Part shown: in pieces, positions 45,332 to 54,144 of the stretch
Layout: each line of letters starts with the position of its first letter
How positions within the stretch are numbered: position 1 is the stretch's first letter
Assembly: GCF_025263565.1 (NCBI RefSeq)
Contig: NZ_CP079868.1
Location: forward strand, 1 to 64,000
Direction of reading: 5' to 3'
From: Mycobacterium sp. SMC-8
GTDB lineage: Bacteria; Actinomycetota; Actinomycetes; Mycobacteriales; Mycobacteriaceae
Length of the DNA stretch: 64,000 nucleotides
The notes under the pieces: model-generated
What the model was told of the DNA's origin: nothing
Database searches by the model: none
What the model saw: the letters and a program-made list of their open reading frames with translations, nothing else
Program-made: the position numbers and the translations under genes

Positions 45332-45736
45332 TCAGTCGGCCTGAGGTGACTTGGGTCGACGTCGCTCTGTGATCCCTGTGCGACCGCCGGGCGTGTCGGG
45401 TGGGGAGCTGCCTGCGGCCAGGAACTGTGCGAAACGCAGGACCTGTGCTTTGTCGTCGGGAGAGAGTTCCGCGGTCGCGCGGTAGAGCGCGTGATCGTCG
45501 TCGGAGGCGATGTCGGGGTCGGGTTCCTCGCCGAGGACCCACCCCACGCTGCGCCGGTAGAGGCGGGCAAGCCGGCGTAGCTCCAATGCGCCGACGCCGC
45601 GTTTACCCGCTTCCATCGCGATCACGCTGGTGCGTTGAATACCCAGGGCGCCGGCGACGTCTTCTTGTGTCAGGCCTAGGGTTTCGCGGGCGGAGCGCAG
45701 CCGTTGGCCGACGGCCTGCTGTTCATTGGCTTCCAT
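45332..45736 (-). CDS. XRE-family HTH regulator
   Basis: A 134-aa protein with a canonical lambda-repressor-type HTH (LRSARETLGLTQEDVAGALGIQRTSVIAMEAGKR) and a C-terminal helical segment. XRE proteins of this sort are the substrates of partner ImmA peptidases, and the ImmA gene follows directly. The ATG at 45736 overlaps the AcpS-like gene by 14 bases. Confidence 0.85.
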   Translation of the reverse strand: MEANEQQAVGQRLRSARETLGLTQEDVAGALGIQRTSVIAMEAGKRGVGALELRRLARLYRRSVGWVLGEEPDPDIASDDDHALYRATAELSPDDKAQVLRFAQFLAAGSSPPDTPGGRTGITERRRPKSPQAD

Positions 45737-46148
45737 CGTTGGCACCTTCCAGAGGGCAGCGCTCACAGTTGTCCGCTGAGCGAGGGGTGGCCACTACGAA
45801 CGCGATGGCGAAGTCGTCTTCGTGGCTCATCGACAACGCGAGGTCGAGATGGTGCCTTTCGGCGAGGGCCAACGCCGTGCCGTGTAGTCGCAGCCCGGGC
45901 ACTTGCCCCTCACAGCCGGTCACCTCGATGTCGGTTGGGTCTATTTCGCCGATACCGCGGCCGAGCGCCTTCATGGTCGCCTCTTTGGCGGCCCAGCGGG
46001 CAGCCAGGCGCGGGGCGGATCCATCGCAGTGTTCCAGTTCGGTTGCAGTCCAGCATAATTCCTCGAACGCGAGGCCGCCGCTGTCGAGCATGTCGCGCAC
46101 TGACGAGATCTTGACCAGGTCCACGCCGACTCCAACACGTGCCGCCAT
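45723..46148 (-). CDS. AcpS-like 4'-phosphopantetheinyl transferase
   Basis: A 141-aa protein with VGVGVDLVKISSV (Mg-binding Asp) and RLAARWAAKEATMKALG (the WxxKEAxxKA signature). Holo-ACP synthases attach phosphopantetheine to carrier proteins. No acyl carrier protein is visible in the window, so its role in this operon is unclear; it may act on a partner such as the 148-aa unknown or have a changed substrate. Gene order and overlaps place it inside the island's operon. Confidence 0.78.
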   Translation of the reverse strand: MAARVGVGVDLVKISSVRDMLDSGGLAFEELCWTATELEHCDGSAPRLAARWAAKEATMKALGRGIGEIDPTDIEVTGCEGQVPGLRLHGTALALAERHHLDLALSMSHEDDFAIAFVVATPRSADNCERCPLEGANDGSQ

Positions 46149-46151
46149 GGT

Positions 46152-47003
46152 TTAGAACCCAGTTCGGGCTGCGGTGAGCAGATCGGCGACGACACCTTTG
46201 GTGTAGGTGCCGAGTTCGGCATCGGCGAACGTCGCGTTCACCAACAGCTCACCGACACCAAAACCCGTGTGCTGAGCAATGAATGCCAGCAGATCGCATA
46301 GGCCTACGAGGTTCCCATATGCCTTTGTGATCAGGAGTTGGTGACGATAGGTCGCGGCCATGCTCAGCCGGCCTTCAAACAGCGTGAGATCGACGTGCAC
46401 CAGGCACGGAAACCCCCGCTCACGCCGGTCGCTGGGGGCAAAGACCTGCAATCCCACTGCGCCGTCGAGAAGCTCGGCCTCACCGGCGATCGCGAAGTCC
46501 TCGACGTTGCGCTGGCCGACATTGGCGCTCATGCTGCGGCGCAACCGCTTGATGCGGTCAGCGAGTTGATTGATGCCCCCGCCCACCTTGCCGGGCCAAG
46601 TCACCATGCGACCGAAGTACGTTCCGCGATTATTGGCTGTATCCGTGCACAGTATCGGCAACATCTCGCCGTACGCCGCGTAGAGATCCTCGGCACTGGA
46701 GTCGAGCTTGGCGAGTTCTTCGGTGTCCATCCCGGCGTGATAGATCAGCCCGGTGTCGGCGTAGAGGTCCCGGGGAAAGATGGTGCCTGCGACGGTGTCG
46801 ACGGGCTGAATGCGCACCTTGTTGCGGTTCCCCTCGGTCAGGACAGCATCCAGAGCCGATCGGATGACCGGGTCCTGCGGCGCCAACGGATTCTGCACCG
46901 TGCTGATGACGTTGATCCCGTGGCCGCCATGGGCCCCGACGTGCTCCAGGGTCCGATACCAGGCCGTGCTGAGATTCTCGGCTGGTGGGATGTAACTACT
47001 CAT
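46152..47003 (-). CDS. Thymidylate-synthase-like protein
   Basis: A 283-aa protein. RGFPCLVHVDL (Cys200, the nucleophile position), GRLSMAATYRHQLLITKAYGNLVGLCDLLAFIA and GELLVNATFADAEL follow the order of the thymidylate synthase/dUMP-hydroxymethylase core, although the N-terminal half is divergent. The expected reaction would be methylation or hydroxymethylation of a pyrimidine nucleotide. It lies in an operon with a MazG-thymidylate kinase and near a thymine-pyrophosphorylase-like gene. It overlaps the upstream gene by 8 bases. Confidence 0.7.
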   Translation of the reverse strand: MSSYIPPAENLSTAWYRTLEHVGAHGGHGINVISTVQNPLAPQDPVIRSALDAVLTEGNRNKVRIQPVDTVAGTIFPRDLYADTGLIYHAGMDTEELAKLDSSAEDLYAAYGEMLPILCTDTANNRGTYFGRMVTWPGKVGGGINQLADRIKRLRRSMSANVGQRNVEDFAIAGEAELLDGAVGLQVFAPSDRRERGFPCLVHVDLTLFEGRLSMAATYRHQLLITKAYGNLVGLCDLLAFIAQHTGFGVGELLVNATFADAELGTYTKGVVADLLTAARTGF

Positions 47004-47442
47004 CAGGGTTCACTCCTAAATCGGCCCGGATCGCTCGGACCAGTAGGTCAGCCACGCCGCCGATGCTGCGCAACACATCAGGGTCTCGAACCCGCGACAG
47101 CTTCACGAGCTTGCTGCCCGGCAGATAGGCCTGAGAGACCCTGCCGATCAGCCAGACCGCCACCAGGCTGGTGATACGCGCCGTCCCGTTGCCGTGCAGT
47201 TCGCCAGTGGCCGCGGGGCCGCCCGCCGAACCCCCCAGCTGCGCGCACATCTCTTGCAGCGTCGCCTGCAGCCCGGCGACATCGGGGCGCTCCAACGCCT
47301 GTCGGGTCAAACCCGGCAACGCGCTGATGCGCTCGGCCAGCGACCGGACCGGGGTGGACCAACCGGTAGGCGTGGTCGGTCCCGCCGGTGGGAAGAACGT
47401 GCTTCCCACTGACGGCACCGCCACACCAACGTCTGATCTCAC
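46996..47442 (-). CDS. Hypothetical protein, 148 aa
   Basis: Not recognised. The Pro/Thr-rich N-terminus is followed by a helical region (LAERISALPGLTRQALERPD ... SLVAVWLIGRVSQAYLPGSK). The GTG at 47442 is the likely start. It is the operon gene before the thymidylate-synthase-like gene and overlaps it, so it may be its partner subunit. Confidence 0.6.
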   Translation of the reverse strand: MRSDVGVAVPSVGSTFFPPAGPTTPTGWSTPVRSLAERISALPGLTRQALERPDVAGLQATLQEMCAQLGGSAGGPAATGELHGNGTARITSLVAVWLIGRVSQAYLPGSKLVKLSRVRDPDVLRSIGGVADLLVRAIRADLGVNPDE

Positions 47443-47499
47443 GACACCAATGTCGCATTTTCTGACATCATGCGCAACTGTACCGCCTCGATGGCGGGT

Positions 47500-49185
47500 C
47501 TACGTTGGATTGTGTGGCGGGTTTGGGCCGTCCAACATGGCGTAGACCTCACAGTCAATGCCATGCCAGCCCAGCACCTCGGCGAAAGTGTCTGCCCAGG
47601 CCGATGCACCGTCGTATCCGCGCACGGGCGCGGCCACCCATGTGCCAGAACGGGGGCCCGCACCGCCGCGACCCGTCCTACGCAACCAGGTGGCGAACCC
47701 GCTCGGTTCGTCGGGAACGGCCACTAGGGCGGCGCCTTCGGCGCCCTCAGCACGCCATACCTCGGTCGTGTGGTCCTGGGCCACGAAGACCGGGTTGGGG
47801 ACCGTCAGTTGGGCGGCTTCGCCGGCGGCGACCGCGGCAGCCTCCCAGAGCAGTTCCCACTGTTGGCGAGAGGTCGGTGGTAGTACTGCTACGTCGTCGG
47901 CGGCGACGTCAGCCTCGGTTCCACGGCGCGCTACCCATGCGGTGGTGAGACTGGCAGGCTGCCCTGGCCGGAGAATCCAGCCCGACAGCACCGGTTTGAC
48001 GGCACCGTTTCGTCCTTTCACGGCGACGACGACATCGAAGCGCACCCCGAATTCGTCGCCACGGACTTGGCGAAGCGCCGGGGCGCGGCGAACTCCCCGC
48101 CGCAGCTGCCCGGCCAAAAACCGCCAATCATCAGCTTCGATGCCCAAAAGTTCCCGAAAAAGCCGCGCCTTATGCCGACCGCTCGGGTGAGCCGGATTCA
48201 GCGCATACCCGGCCAGCTTGGCTTCAGGGACCGTGACACCATCGGCGCCGGGCATTTTCGAGGCTGAGAACGTTTGCGGCCCCGGAGGAAACTTCGCCGG
48301 GTCGTCGGCGAGTTCGCTGATGATCTGCTCCATAGGAGAGAGTTTCACGAGGCGGCTCAGGTGCTCGCGCACGGTCGCGCCGCGAGGCGAGTCTGGCAAC
48401 GGCTTAACAGCATTCGAGGGCCCATACGCACCGGCTTCGGCTATCCACGAGAATGACGAGGCGCCAGTCTGCCACCACCAGTTGTCCCCCGGTTCTTCCT
48501 CTTCATCAAGGGCGTATCGGTCTGCTTCGTGTCCGGGCATGTTGTCGAGAAACCGTAGATTGGTGCCTACCACCTGATGCGTGGGAATCAGGCCTGTCCA
48601 CAGCACCCTGAACAGCCCTGGGTGGCCAGCGTCGACTTCCATGGCACCGAGGTAGCCGGCTGCGTTGGCCAGTGCGTTGTGCAATCGGGCGGCGGAGCAC
48701 CGGGGAACAGGTGCGACGGCGAAGGCCGTGAGTGGGCCAGCAGCCAATTCGGTGTCGATCACGCGCGGATCCCCGGTGTGCCAGGCTTCTCGGTGGGCCT
48801 CGGCGAAGTCCGACAGCAGGTACATAACCGCGCGGGGATCAGACTGTGAACGCACCGAGAACACCCAGTCCGGTTCACCGACCGGTGCGAATACCTCTTC
48901 AGAAATGACGACTGTCCATGGCCGCTTGAAGGGCCGCGCGGCTTCCCCACGGACGGCTGCCAGATCGTCGCGGGGCGGTGGCTGTCCGCCGCGGAATTTG
49001 CGCACCTGCGTGGGGCGGACTGCCAAATCCTCAAATAGTGTTAAGCCATCCCTGATCGTCGTTGAGATCTCCACACCGGCAACTGATTCCGCGACGAGCG
49101 CGCGGACGATACGGGTGCGGACGTCGCCATCGGCTATCGGGGCGTCGGGTGATCGGTGCCCGAAGAGGAACGCGAAGATTGCCAT
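47500..49185 (-). CDS. DUF6883-like protein, 561 aa
   Basis: The C-terminal half contains KLAGYALNPAHPSGRHKARLFRELLG, then VRFDVVVAVKGRNGAVKPVLSGWI and a closing Thr-Ala-Trp strand. This resembles the DUF6883 domain found in toxin and conflict proteins. The N-terminal ~300 residues are unknown, with a WWWQTGASSFSWIAEAG patch. The ATG at 49185 is preferred over the upstream frame start. The gene heads the minus-strand operon that runs to 40690, with a 57-base gap to the next gene. Confidence 0.55.
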   Translation of the reverse strand: MAIFAFLFGHRSPDAPIADGDVRTRIVRALVAESVAGVEISTTIRDGLTLFEDLAVRPTQVRKFRGGQPPPRDDLAAVRGEAARPFKRPWTVVISEEVFAPVGEPDWVFSVRSQSDPRAVMYLLSDFAEAHREAWHTGDPRVIDTELAAGPLTAFAVAPVPRCSAARLHNALANAAGYLGAMEVDAGHPGLFRVLWTGLIPTHQVVGTNLRFLDNMPGHEADRYALDEEEEPGDNWWWQTGASSFSWIAEAGAYGPSNAVKPLPDSPRGATVREHLSRLVKLSPMEQIISELADDPAKFPPGPQTFSASKMPGADGVTVPEAKLAGYALNPAHPSGRHKARLFRELLGIEADDWRFLAGQLRRGVRRAPALRQVRGDEFGVRFDVVVAVKGRNGAVKPVLSGWILRPGQPASLTTAWVARRGTEADVAADDVAVLPPTSRQQWELLWEAAAVAAGEAAQLTVPNPVFVAQDHTTEVWRAEGAEGAALVAVPDEPSGFATWLRRTGRGGAGPRSGTWVAAPVRGYDGASAWADTFAEVLGWHGIDCEVYAMLDGPNPPHNPT

Positions 49186-49704
49186 ACAACGAGTATCTGA
49201 GGCGCGTCGAGATGAGTGCAACGAGCAAACGTCGGACACGGGGATTCCGCTCCGCCCGATTCAAAGCTGAAGTTCCGGGGCCGACTTCCGAGGACCACAC
49301 ACTACAAACGGCCCAGCATTGTCGACATCCTGCGAACTGTGATGCGCATCAGCAGTCCGGGAGCTCCCGCTGATGCGATCAAGCTCGACCCCGCGTTGTG
49401 GAGCAATCCGGGAAAGTCCGATGGGATCCTTCAGTTTCTCGGCAACGAGCCACACACAGCGCCTAGGTCAGAGGTTCCCGGTCGCCAGCCCCAAGTCCGT
49501 CCACGAGGCCTTCACCGGATCGACAAGTTGCGCCGAATGTGGCTGCGACCCTTGCAACAGTCATCGATGCTCGTGCCCTCGGTCGGGCGGCCTCGCCGCC
49601 CGGAATTGACGCACGACGCACGGCTACAGGGGTACGCAAGCCGACAAGGGCAGCACTTGATAAACGGATCGCAGACCTCGAGGCGGAGGTGGCACAGCTC
49701 CAAC
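49186..49704. other. Region between operons, perhaps a decayed small gene
   Basis: Plus-strand frames change twice between 49212 and 49730 while keeping a gene-like amino-acid mix (for example KLDPALWSNPGKSDGIL). That suggests a small plus-strand gene with frameshifts rather than one intact ORF. The upstream promoter of the 49185 gene should also be here. Confidence 0.35.
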
Positions 49705-49730
49705 TCAAAAAGGACTCGGATCGGCGCTGA
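49539..49730 (+). CDS. Possible small coiled-coil protein, 63 aa
   Basis: The C-terminal part, AALDKRIADLEAEVAQLQLK, is a short coiled coil and is good evidence that something here was coding. The start at 49539 is uncertain and the N-terminal part may belong to another frame. It overlaps the 3' end of the opposite-strand gene at 49705. Confidence 0.35.
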   Translation: MAATLATVIDARALGRAASPPGIDARRTATGVRKPTRAALDKRIADLEAEVAQLQLKKDSDRR

Positions 49731-50547
49731 TCGCGAGACGGATTCCGCACGTCGGACACCAGTCGACACTGCTCCCGAGGACGGTGCTGATCGCGTCGAG
49801 TTTGTCGGGGTGGTGTGCGTAGGTCTGCTTGCGGAGGTGGTCGCGGATGGTGGTGACGATGAATCCGGCGCGCTCAACGGGGGTGGCTCCGTATCCGCCG
49901 GTGTAGGTGGTGCCGGAGGCGATGATTTGTCCGCGTTCGATGCTCTGCTGTCGATAGCGGGTGGTGCCCTCGTCGTTCTGGCCGTCGATGATCCGCATGG
50001 ATTCTCCGGTGGGGCGGAGGTCGATTTCGACGTCCCAGTCGCCGCCGCGTTCGCGGAAGTAGAAGCGGTGTCCGTCGACGGTGCCGCGCCACTGTTCGGG
50101 TGCCCAGCCGCCGTGGCTCTCGACGACGACACCCTGGTGTTGGCTAAGCCAGGCCTGCAGTTCATCCTCGGCGGTCTCATCGGAGGCTCGGGCGCGGAGG
50201 CCTTCGGTGGATCGCCAATACTCGTCGATGTCGTTGAGCAGCTTGCGCATTGAGTCGCGCCGTTGGTCCTGTGTGCGGTTGCAGTTGCAGTCGAAGCCGA
50301 GGTCGTGGAGCTCGCTGCTGGGCAGTTGCGGGTGACAGGAGCAGCGGCACGGCTCACCGGTCTCGATGTCGGGCCACTCGGTCAACGCAGCCAACACCGC
50401 GTCCGCCACGTCTACGGAATTTGGGATGCCCCGCGCATGAAGCATCTCCGCCAGATAGGCGACGTAGCGGGCACGCGCCTGCGCGCGGGCACGCTCACTG
50501 CGCTCCAGGTAGTCGGCCGCCGTCAGCGGTCGCGGGTCGTCGGTCAC
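49705..50547 (-). CDS. Hypothetical protein with Cys-rich zinc-binding motifs, 280 aa
   Basis: Cys residues in ETGEPCRCSCHPQ and GFDCNCNRTQDQ, and the terminal VDWCPTCGIRLA, suggest two zinc sites. The middle part (HGGWAPEQWRGTVDGHRFYF ... WDVEIDLRP) is a beta-rich domain I do not recognise. The GTG at 50547 is chosen as the start because upstream codons are out of character. It is divergent from the AAA+ ATPase gene. Confidence 0.6.
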   Translation of the reverse strand: MTDDPRPLTAADYLERSERARAQARARYVAYLAEMLHARGIPNSVDVADAVLAALTEWPDIETGEPCRCSCHPQLPSSELHDLGFDCNCNRTQDQRRDSMRKLLNDIDEYWRSTEGLRARASDETAEDELQAWLSQHQGVVVESHGGWAPEQWRGTVDGHRFYFRERGGDWDVEIDLRPTGESMRIIDGQNDEGTTRYRQQSIERGQIIASGTTYTGGYGATPVERAGFIVTTIRDHLRKQTYAHHPDKLDAISTVLGSSVDWCPTCGIRLAISADPSPF

Positions 50548-50696
50548 GGGAAGTGAGGATGACACCACCGCCGTCACCGTGTCGCGCGAATTCCGTGGCG
50601 CGCCGCGAGCATGACGGAGAAAAAGTCCTTGCCAGTGCCGCTGCAAGGTGAGAGTCTGTACGACTTTGCTCCATCCCGCCGACCCCATACGAAGCG

Positions 50697-52091
50697 ATGA
50701 CTCTCACCGAAAAAGCAACAGCCACAACGCCTGACCGCGTCATGACGGGAAGCGGTGTCCGGCACCTGCCGATTACCGATGTCGGCGACTACCTCAACCA
50801 GCTGCCCGAGGACGCCCGCGCGGGGCTGCGGGCCCTGGGGGAGTTGCTCGTCGGTGTCACCCACCGCCCGGCGGGGGCGGAATCGGCGGACCGGTTCACC
50901 GCCCGCTGCCTCGGCGTCGCCGACGCGGGGCTGCTCGTCGATGAGGACCGCGAGCTCAATCCGGTGTCGCGGCTGACCACCGCGGTCGCGCTGGCCGAAT
51001 TGATCACCGCCCACTCCGAGGTGGTCGAGTTCGGGCCCGGTGCGCGTGCGCAGCCGCCCAGGTGGACCCAGACCCGGATCGGCGACCGCACCTACCGCCA
51101 CCCTCAATGCCTGCGCGCGCACTTCCCGGCCGGGACACTGCTCCCCGATACCGGGTGTGTGATCGGCATCGAGACACGACAGACCGCGATGCATTTCCCG
51201 GAGGTTAGCGCGTTCGCCACCCCTGATCACCAGGACGCTGTGCGCGAGGTGCTGGATCGGTTGGCTGAACGCGCCAACGAGCTCAACCCTTACCGCGGAC
51301 GCGCCTTGCGCGCCAGCTACTCCCACGGCCTGCGCCTCACGGTCACCGACCTGCCCGTCACCGCGGCCCGTGACACCGTCATCGTCGACGAACAGGTGTG
51401 GCACGAGCTCGACCTCGGTTTGACCGCCGTCCGGGATCGCCACGACCTGCTCAACACCCACGGCCTGGGTGCCCGCCGCGGTGTCCTGCTGTGCGGGCCG
51501 CCGGGTACCGGCAAGTCCGCGGTCTCGGCGGTGATCGCCGCGGAGGTCGTCGGCGAGTTCACCGTGATCTACGTCGAGGCCAGAGCCGGTGAACACCTCC
51601 TAACTGCCGTCATCGAGGAAGCGCAGCGTCTCGGCGGCCCGATCCTGCTGATCCTCGAGGACGTCGACCTGTGGTGCCGCGACCGCAGCACCGGCGGCGG
51701 TGGACTTTCGGAACTATTGCAGGCCATGGACATCGCCGCCGACGCCCGCATTCTCACTCTGGCCTCCACCAACGATCCGGCCACCTTGGACAGGGCCGCG
51801 ATCCGCACCGGCCGCTTCGACGCCATCGTCGACATCGGCTACCCCACCCGTGCTGATGCCGCCCGCATCCTGACCGCCCTGCTGACCGGACTGCCGGGCG
51901 CCGACACCGTCGACACCGACACGGTGGCCGCCGCCCTCCCGGAGCACACCAGCGGCAGTGACCTGCGCGAGATCGTGCGCCGTGCCGTCCTGGCCGCCGA
52001 CGACACCGGCCTCCTCACCACCACCGCGCTGCTGGCCGAGGTGGGCAGCGGCCGCTACCGCGCCACCCCCGCCGAGGGGATGTACCTGTGA
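50697..52091 (+). CDS. AAA+ ATPase
   Basis: A 464-aa protein with one AAA domain at residues 255-440: Walker A GPPGTGKSA (267-275), Walker B ILLILEDVD (316-323), sensor 1 LTLASTND, and Arg fingers in IRTGRFDAIVDIGYP. The arrangement is that of classic AAA proteins (FtsH, proteasomal, CbbX or SpoVK type) rather than the DnaA or TniB type. The N-terminal 240 residues are a family-specific domain of unknown fold. It probably remodels a protein partner. The next gene overlaps by GTGA. Confidence 0.82.
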   Translation: MTLTEKATATTPDRVMTGSGVRHLPITDVGDYLNQLPEDARAGLRALGELLVGVTHRPAGAESADRFTARCLGVADAGLLVDEDRELNPVSRLTTAVALAELITAHSEVVEFGPGARAQPPRWTQTRIGDRTYRHPQCLRAHFPAGTLLPDTGCVIGIETRQTAMHFPEVSAFATPDHQDAVREVLDRLAERANELNPYRGRALRASYSHGLRLTVTDLPVTAARDTVIVDEQVWHELDLGLTAVRDRHDLLNTHGLGARRGVLLCGPPGTGKSAVSAVIAAEVVGEFTVIYVEARAGEHLLTAVIEEAQRLGGPILLILEDVDLWCRDRSTGGGGLSELLQAMDIAADARILTLASTNDPATLDRAAIRTGRFDAIVDIGYPTRADAARILTALLTGLPGADTVDTDTVAAALPEHTSGSDLREIVRRAVLAADDTGLLTTTALLAEVGSGRYRATPAEGMYL

Positions 52092-52669
52092 CCACCGGCG
52101 GCGATGACGACGGCATCCCGGAGCTGACCGAGGCGAAGCAGATCCGCTTGCAGGCCGCCGAATCCGACATCACCGCGATGAGCAAGGCGCTCAACAACGG
52201 CACCGCCACACCCGCCGACGTCGACGTGACCGGACGCCTCACGGCCATGGATATTGACCCACACGAGCATCGCAATGCGCTGCGCATCCCACCCGACGCC
52301 GGACAACACAAGATTGCGATCGAGTCCATCCTGCGACGCATCCCGGACGGGTGGGGGCGCCGGCTGAGCGTCGACGCCGGCTGGTATTCCCTCGTGATCG
52401 CCACCGACGCCGAGCTGGCCCGGCTTGATCCCGACTACCGGGTGCATCAGATCAAGGAGAAGTTCGGCACCCTGCGTTACTACTGTCAGGCCAGCGGCGA
52501 CGATCCCGATCCCGAGTTGCTCGACGCCGTCACCGACGACGCCGAACGCGTCTCCGCCCTCATCTGCGAACGCTGCGGAGCGCCCGGCATCCTGCACCGC
52601 AGCCGCAGCATCCGCGTCAAAACCCTCTGCACCACCTGCGCCGGAACGCTCGGATACACACCGGCATAG
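52088..52669 (+). CDS. Hypothetical zinc-ribbon protein, 193 aa, coupled to the AAA+ ATPase
   Basis: The central GWYSLVIATDAELARLDPDYRVHQIKEKFGTLRYYCQ resembles a widespread phage- and plasmid-type hypothetical family. The C-terminal ICERCGAPGILH and LCTTCAGTLGY form a Cys4 zinc ribbon. The GTG start lies within the ATPase stop, so the two are translationally coupled and may work together. Confidence 0.68.
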   Translation: MTTGGDDDGIPELTEAKQIRLQAAESDITAMSKALNNGTATPADVDVTGRLTAMDIDPHEHRNALRIPPDAGQHKIAIESILRRIPDGWGRRLSVDAGWYSLVIATDAELARLDPDYRVHQIKEKFGTLRYYCQASGDDPDPELLDAVTDDAERVSALICERCGAPGILHRSRSIRVKTLCTTCAGTLGYTPA

Positions 52670-52684
52670 CGACTGACCACGGGC

Positions 52685-53266
52685 TCAGCTGTCGGCGGCG
52701 TCCTCATCGGCCAGCGCATCGAGGAGCAGATAGCCGGTCGAACCGGCGGGCCGGCCGGCCGACGCGATCGGCGTGATCCGGGTGATGGATTCGACCCGCG
52801 ACGACTGCCGAAACTGCTCATAGTCCAGTGGCCTCGCGGGGTCGTCGTAGAACACCAACGACGTAGAACCGACCCGCGGCCACCGTCCCACCCGAGTAAT
52901 CGGCATGCGCTGACCGTCCAACGCGAACCGCCCAGACTTACTGTCCTGGCCGGCGATACGCATGTAGGTCATCGCGTCCAGATCCCACTCCTGACGACTG
53001 CCCTGGGACACGAAGAGCCAGACCCCGGTCATACCCGGCAGAAGCTCATCAACCCCGACGCGATCGGACTCCTCGCGGCTGTTGGTCATGACCAGCACTG
53101 TCGCATGCATGGCGGACAAGTCCTTCGGCGCTGGCCATTCGTGGTGCGACCAACCCGTTGCAGCATCCGAAAAGGCATAGATCCGCAATGCCCCCAGCAA
53201 CGATGACCAGTTACCCGGAAGTGATCGAAACGGACAAGAACCGTTGGTGCGCAACCGAATCAGCAT
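52685..53266 (-). CDS. Hypothetical protein, 193 aa
   Basis: Unknown. It begins MLIRLRTNGSCPFRSLPGNW and contains GMTGVWLFVSQGSRQEWDLD and TSLVFYDDPARPLDYEQFRQ. The codon use is good from the ATG at 53266; upstream of it the long frame is Arg-rich and unconvincing. It is convergent with the 52088 gene. Confidence 0.6.
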   Translation of the reverse strand: MLIRLRTNGSCPFRSLPGNWSSLLGALRIYAFSDAATGWSHHEWPAPKDLSAMHATVLVMTNSREESDRVGVDELLPGMTGVWLFVSQGSRQEWDLDAMTYMRIAGQDSKSGRFALDGQRMPITRVGRWPRVGSTSLVFYDDPARPLDYEQFRQSSRVESITRITPIASAGRPAGSTGYLLLDALADEDAADS

Positions 53267-53671
53267 GTGATCCGTCGATCTAACCCCCGACGTTGGCACC
53301 GGACTGCTCGCCCCGCGAGCAGGACGGGGTCCGCAGTAGCCGTGCCGCCCGCCCAGCAGCGACCCAGTCCGGCAGGTCGAATTGACGCGACAGGCGACAG
53401 CCGTCGCGCCCCGCCTGGCACCCTTGATGTGAACTCTCTCACATCTTGTCTCGCTGGCGGGCTCCCGGTGTTGCATCTCCGAACATTGCCGTGCGCCGGG
53501 CTCGTCGCCCCGAGGAGCGAGACGTGCCTGTCCGCCTGGCGAGAGTTTCCGCCAGCGGTAAACATCCGGTTGCCGAGGTAACCCGACACGCCTATCGCGG
53601 CGTTGACCGTATTTGCTGCGCTGGGCCGTTAGTTTCCCGGATATGAACCGGCACTTGGGTGGGAATTTCCC
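53267..53671. other. Intergenic region with no supported gene
   Basis: Frames on both strands lack gene-like codon use. It likely contains the promoter of the leftward gene and the upstream border of element Y, which I could not locate. Confidence 0.35.
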
Positions 53672-53851
53672 GTGACGCCGCGCCAGGCGCCACGCTTGCA
53701 GCGCACTCGTGTGGAGCTTCGGCTGTTCCCGGCGACGGCGGAGGCGCTGTATCAACGCGCCGAGGAGTGGAACGTGTCGGTCTCTGAAGCGGGCAACCGT
53801 CTGATCGACGCCGGACTGGCTAACACAGCGGAGTCGAACGAGAAAGTCTGA
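53672..53851 (+). CDS. Ribbon-helix-helix-type protein, 59 aa, heading element Y
   Basis: The GTG-initiated frame reads RTRVELRLFPATAEALYQRA and then NVSVSEAGNRLIDAGL, a strand-helix-helix pattern as in small RHH repressors. It matches the start of the 25529 protein of element X. GGGAATTTCCC directly upstream is a palindrome (53661-53671) that may be its operator. Confidence 0.62.
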   Translation: MTPRQAPRLQRTRVELRLFPATAEALYQRAEEWNVSVSEAGNRLIDAGLANTAESNEKV

Positions 53852-54144
53852 AAGCAGCGGACTTTAGAGCCGCCGCCTTCGGGCACCAACCGACCACGTC
53901 CACTAACAAGACACGCGAGCGAAGGGAGACAGACTAGAACGCGACAACAGTGAACGCCCTCCACAGGAGGGCCGGTAGACCGTAAAAGCAGACAAGGCCG
54001 AGGTTGCAGCCCCGGCCTGTCTCGCGCAGCACTGAGCCGCAACTTCTGTATTCAGATGTTCCCTCGAGGAGGAACTGTGCTTATTGCACTCTGTTTGCTC
54101 AACCATGTCAACAACAGCCCCGGTGTGTCGCTGGGGCGGCGCTG
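53852..54144. promoter_or_regulatory. Structured leader of element Y
   Basis: No gene. Contains the hairpin GCCCTCC-aca-GGAGGGC (53956-53972, arms overlapping by shared bases) and a weaker GGCCGAGG/CCCCGGCC structure near 53996-54017. It has the same position as the leader of element X. Confidence 0.4.
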
